DNA of 24,111 nucleotides from a virus. The stretch is from IMG/VR virus record IMGVR_UViG_3300031673_004415, positions 1 to 24,111 of that record; one strand, written 5' to 3'. The notes under the pieces were generated by a model that saw nothing but the letters and a program-made list of their open reading frames with translations, was not told the DNA's origin and did not search any database. Shown here piece after piece: positions 21,892-24,111 of the stretch. Within the stretch, counting starts at the first letter, position 1; each line of letters begins with the position of its first letter. A program made the position numbers and the translations under genes.

Positions 21892-22057
21892 TTTTCTTAG
21901 AATCTAAGATTTCACCTCTTAATGTTTGCAATAAAGCTTTTAATTCTTGAGATGTTTTTCTTGCTCTTGTTCCTGCACTTTTATTTCCTGCAAAAAACTT
22001 AGTCGTGTCAGCACTTAATAGTTCAACTAGTGTTTTAATTTGTTCTAACGTTTCCAT
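21884..22057 (-). CDS. Hc1-like histone H1 homologue (57 aa)
   Basis: ATG to TAA encodes METLEQIKTLVELLSADTTK, then FFAGNKSAGTRARKTSQELK and LRGEILDSKK. The A-G-N-K-S-A-G-T-R-A-R-K block followed by Q-E-L/I-K and R-x-E-I is the hallmark of the Hc1-like histone H1 family of Chlamydiae and Bacteroidota. These are small basic DNA-binding proteins. The family in Bacteroidota is also about 57-60 residues, so it is full length. It probably binds or compacts phage or host DNA. It is followed by an overlapping membrane-protein gene. The 64-base gap upstream (22058-22121) has short AT-rich hairpins but no clear promoter. Confidence 0.85.
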   Translation of the reverse strand: METLEQIKTLVELLSADTTKFFAGNKSAGTRARKTSQELKALLQTLRGEILDSKKND

Positions 22058-22121
22058 TTTTTAAATGTATTTTATTGTTTATGTAATTTAATTATACCTC
22101 ACTAACTTACCTTAGTAAATA

Positions 22122-22589
22122 CTATAGTACCAAATTTTTATCCAAACTCCTGTAAATATTAAGTATCATATCTAAATCAGATTGGGTAAATGGTTTATCT
22201 AAGTCAAACACATCTCTAAAGAAAACATTAATAGAATCTTTAATTTTTTTATCAACCTGATTATAATATATTTCAGAAAAAAATGATTGGAAGTGATCAT
22301 AATGTTCACCCCTTCTGTTGAAGGTTACGTTTTCCAAATTAAAACTATCTATTGTTTTATCCCAACACCAATCAAAGTGTTTATTCTTATCTTCTTCGGT
22401 CATCAATACTTTGGTTTCATTAAAACCATCGTCATCACCAAGATAAGTCTCTAAAATTAATTTATGTATGGATATAGAGAAATCATAATATAATTCCATC
22501 TTCTCAGGGATAATATTGTTGATGCTAAACCAAATCTCAATATCCTCCTGATTTAATTGTTTTGATATGTAGTTAAAAAAATTGTCCAT
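22122..22589 (-). CDS. Phage protein of unknown function (155 aa)
   Basis: An acidic soluble protein starting MDNFFNYISKQLNQEDIEIW, with aromatic-rich helices (FSINNIIPEKMELYYDFSI) and HFDWCWDKTIDSF in the middle. No domain is recognised. Its start codon lies inside the 3' arm of a terminator-like hairpin, and the T-run encodes Phe4-Phe5, so expression may depend on how that hairpin folds. The next ATG in frame is at residue 31, which would remove the helical N-terminus, so I keep this start. Confidence 0.8.
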   Translation of the reverse strand: MDNFFNYISKQLNQEDIEIWFSINNIIPEKMELYYDFSISIHKLILETYLGDDDGFNETKVLMTEEDKNKHFDWCWDKTIDSFNLENVTFNRRGEHYDHFQSFFSEIYYNQVDKKIKDSINVFFRDVFDLDKPFTQSDLDMILNIYRSLDKNLVL

Positions 22590-22610
22590 AGATTAATACC
22601 TATGGACAAT
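22575..22610 (-). terminator. Terminator hairpin covering a start codon
   Basis: A perfect 11-bp stem (ATTGTCCATAG with CTATGGACAAT, 22581-22591 and 22600-22610), an 8-base loop, and seven T on the minus strand. It lies 28 bases after the stop at 22638, so it can end that transcript. The ATG of the gene at 22589 is in its 3' arm. Confidence 0.8.
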
Positions 22611-22637
22611 GATAATACCTAATTATGTAATTGTAAA

Positions 22638-24111
22638 TTATTGAGTGTTTTTCTTATAAGACATTAAATCCATAATACGTGTATAATCCTCATTGATTTT
22701 TTGTTTTTTCTTTTCATCAATAGATTCTAACTTAGCCATAATTTTATCCCCCGCATTTTCACCTGATTTATCAGTTACAACAGGTTGAGGGGCTTTATTG
22801 TACGCTTTACGTTTAATTTTAGCCAATAAATTATCTTTTCTAATCTTATTTCTCTTCTCGTTATTTGGTGTCTCAACTGCGTTTGCCCATTCAGGATTAT
22901 TACCCGTTCTTGAAGACCCAACAACGTTGTCAGTTACCCAATCTTCATCAGGATGGATTTCATCGTAATCTAAGTTTTCTAAACCAGCGGCAGTGAAGTT
23001 ATCAATATAATCTTCAATTGCCCCTGAAGCAACATAAGCCTTTTTAGACATTTCTTCTAATTCACCATTTCCTTTTGGAAAGTTTTTTGGTGACATTTCG
23101 TATTTACCTTTAGACCCGTCTTTCAAATAATCTTTCATTTTTTTGGTCAAATCTTTCATATAACCTTCTTCATTTTTTTTTGACGTTTTAATAGATCTTT
23201 CATATTCAGCATATCCAGCCGGTGTCTTACCTTTATTGAATTTACCTTCTTCTTTTAAAACAATATTCTCAATCATTTCTTCAAACTGACTTTCATTAAA
23301 TAAAAGTTTTTCTCTTTTACCATTTACTGCAGTTGTTAATTCATAAAACACATTTTCATTTACATCTTCTTTTTTGTCTTTTCTTAACATTTTGAAGTCC
23401 TGTGAATCTAATCTTCCATTATGGTTCTTATCAATTCTTTTTTGGTTTCCGTATAATTTTTCATCCAACTCAACTTCGTTCATGTCATCTTCAACATCAT
23501 TATGTCTGTTTTTACGAGATCTCATAGCCATAGCATCTCTCATAGGAGTTTTAAATTTACCTTTATTAGATCTTATAGCATCTCTCATAGGAGTTCTAAA
23601 TTTACCTTTATGAGATCTAATAGCATCTCTTATAGGAGTTTCAAAATCCATTTCGTCATTTTCTCTTATTGATCCACCTGACTTTTTACCAAGTTCTTCA
23701 GATTTTCTTTTTGCTGCCAATAATGGTAAATAAACATATTCATTCCACTCACTATCACTATCAATATCACCGTCTAAGTCATCCAATAATGTTTCTCCAG
23801 GATAATTTTCCTCGTATCTTTTAATAACACTACAAAAGTCAGGAATTGTTTTAAGTTGACTTAGAGCGTCTTTGATTGCGTCTTCATCAGTTCCCCATCC
23901 TCTAACCGCATCGTAAAGTTTTTTTGATATTGAATCTAACGTACCTCCATTCATGGTTGATTTACCCATACCCTTTGTTTTACAAGCGTCAAATATTTTT
24001 TTAACACCGTTATAAGAACCTCCAGAACCGTGTAATAATCCTGCCGCGGCACCTACTACACCACCTATTACACCACCTATTAATGCACCTCCTCCTATCC
24101 CAACCGGCCCT
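22638..24111 (-). CDS. Partial modular protein: Gly-rich, annexin-like, EF-hand-like and tag segments
   Basis: The frame is open through the right edge; 490 residues are visible and the N-terminus is outside the window. The ATG at 23969 is not needed as a start, because the upstream codons continue in frame as a Gly/Val-rich hydrophobic stretch (GIGGGALIGGVIGGVVGAAA). Counting from that Met: residues 17-76 resemble one annexin-type repeat (LYDAVRGWGTDEDAIKDAL, then VIKRYEENYPGETLLDDL); 109-153 are three 15-residue repeats with TPxRDA; 180-192 (DKNHNGRLDSQDF) fits an EF-hand calcium loop; and 220-241 (KLLFNESQFEEMIENIVLKE) is an internal copy of the tag seen at the N-terminus of other proteins. 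The rest is charged and low-complexity. Probably a virion or packaged protein; an annexin relationship is only suggested. Confidence 0.82.
   Translation of the reverse strand, partial: GPVGIGGGALIGGVIGGVVGAAAGLLHGSGGSYNGVKKIFDACKTKGMGKSTMNGGTLDSISKKLYDAVRGWGTDEDAIKDALSQLKTIPDFCSVIKRYEENYPGETLLDDLDGDIDSDSEWNEYVYLPLLAAKRKSEELGKKSGGSIRENDEMDFETPIRDAIRSHKGKFRTPMRDAIRSNKGKFKTPMRDAMAMRSRKNRHNDVEDDMNEVELDEKLYGNQKRIDKNHNGRLDSQDFKMLRKDKKEDVNENVFYELTTAVNGKREKLLFNESQFEEMIENIVLKEEGKFNKGKTPAGYAEYERSIKTSKKNEEGYMKDLTKKMKDYLKDGSKGKYEMSPKNFPKGNGELEEMSKKAYVASGAIEDYIDNFTAAGLENLDYDEIHPDEDWVTDNVVGSSRTGNNPEWANAVETPNNEKRNKIRKDNLLAKIKRKAYNKAPQPVVTDKSGENAGDKIMAKLESIDEKKKQKINEDYTRIMDLMSYKKNTQ
23511..23645 (-). repeat. 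45-bp tandem repeat, three copies
   Basis: Three adjacent 45-bp units encode FETPIRDAIRSHKGK, FRTPMRDAIRSNKGK and a diverged FKTPMRDAMAMRSRK. The near identity at DNA level points to recent duplication in a charged, probably disordered linker. Confidence 0.85.

Noticed and set aside
1-24111. tRNA genes, CRISPR arrays, insertion sequences, attachment sites
   Set aside because: I looked for cloverleaf-like segments with GGTTC-A/G loops, regularly spaced repeats and transposase motifs and found none. The only tandem repeats lie in coding regions.
1-24111. Stop-codon reassignment, as seen in some Bacteroidota phages
   Set aside because: TAA, TAG and TGA all end genes at positions that fit neighbour spacing, and known families (thioredoxin, glutamine synthetase, DnaJ) are full length with the standard code.

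Overview
This AT-rich window (roughly 30% G+C by eye) is a stretch of a large tailed-phage genome, most likely from a phage of a Bacteroidota (Flavobacteriia-like) host. The evidence is: short genes packed with few gaps, many with 4-base start/stop overlaps; mostly phage-type or unrecognised products; no Shine-Dalgarno sequences but A-rich leaders such as AAATAAAAATG; and three promoters fitting the Bacteroidota form TTG/TTTG-N19/20-TAnnTTTG. The standard genetic code works throughout. I see no tRNA, rRNA, CRISPR array, integrase or transposase. The two outermost genes run off the window ends.

Layout. 1-2055: two minus-strand genes with peptidoglycan-binding-like modules. 2056-3616: small unknown genes and a Nudix hydrolase. 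3640-5546: a DUF192 protein convergent with a DHH-type phosphoesterase. 5685-10351: a tightly coupled minus-strand operon running from a 262-residue unknown through a 60-residue protein, type II glutamine synthetase, a DUF3310 protein, a dTDP-glucose 4,6-dehydratase-like enzyme, a membrane protein and an acidic 68-residue protein to a beta-class DNA methyltransferase. 10393-14053: a coiled-coil protein likely to be structural, plus three plus-strand genes, the last faintly resembling S-adenosylmethionine synthetase. 14090-15812: a glutaredoxin-like protein, thioredoxin, an unknown, and a DUF932 protein on a host-type promoter. 15886-18954: a small protein, a large leucine-rich-repeat protein and a Dam-like methylase on a host-type promoter. 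19059-22589: a tiny CxxC membrane protein, a shortened DnaJ, and a block of small genes including a Hc1-like histone. 22638-24111: a partial modular protein with annexin-like, EF-hand-like and 45-bp-repeat segments.

Two patterns cut across the genes. First, several otherwise unrelated proteins carry a short amphipathic segment of the form (K/R)-x-I/L-x-E-S-x-L/I-x-x-x-I, usually at the N-terminus and often followed by a Glu-containing site (LLEG, IIVEQ). This could be a packaging or prohead-processing tag. Second, a TATTTATA box on the coding strand sits in front of most genes that start their own transcript, including four with this or a related N-terminal segment, whereas DUF932, Dam and one small gene have host-type promoters. 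I infer an early (host sigma) versus late (phage-specific) division.

The metabolic genes (glutamine synthetase, nucleotide-sugar dehydratase, two methylases, Nudix, thioredoxin, glutaredoxin, DnaJ) suggest a large virus that adjusts host nitrogen, sugar-nucleotide, redox and protein-folding functions. Functions are assigned from motifs read directly; no database search was possible.
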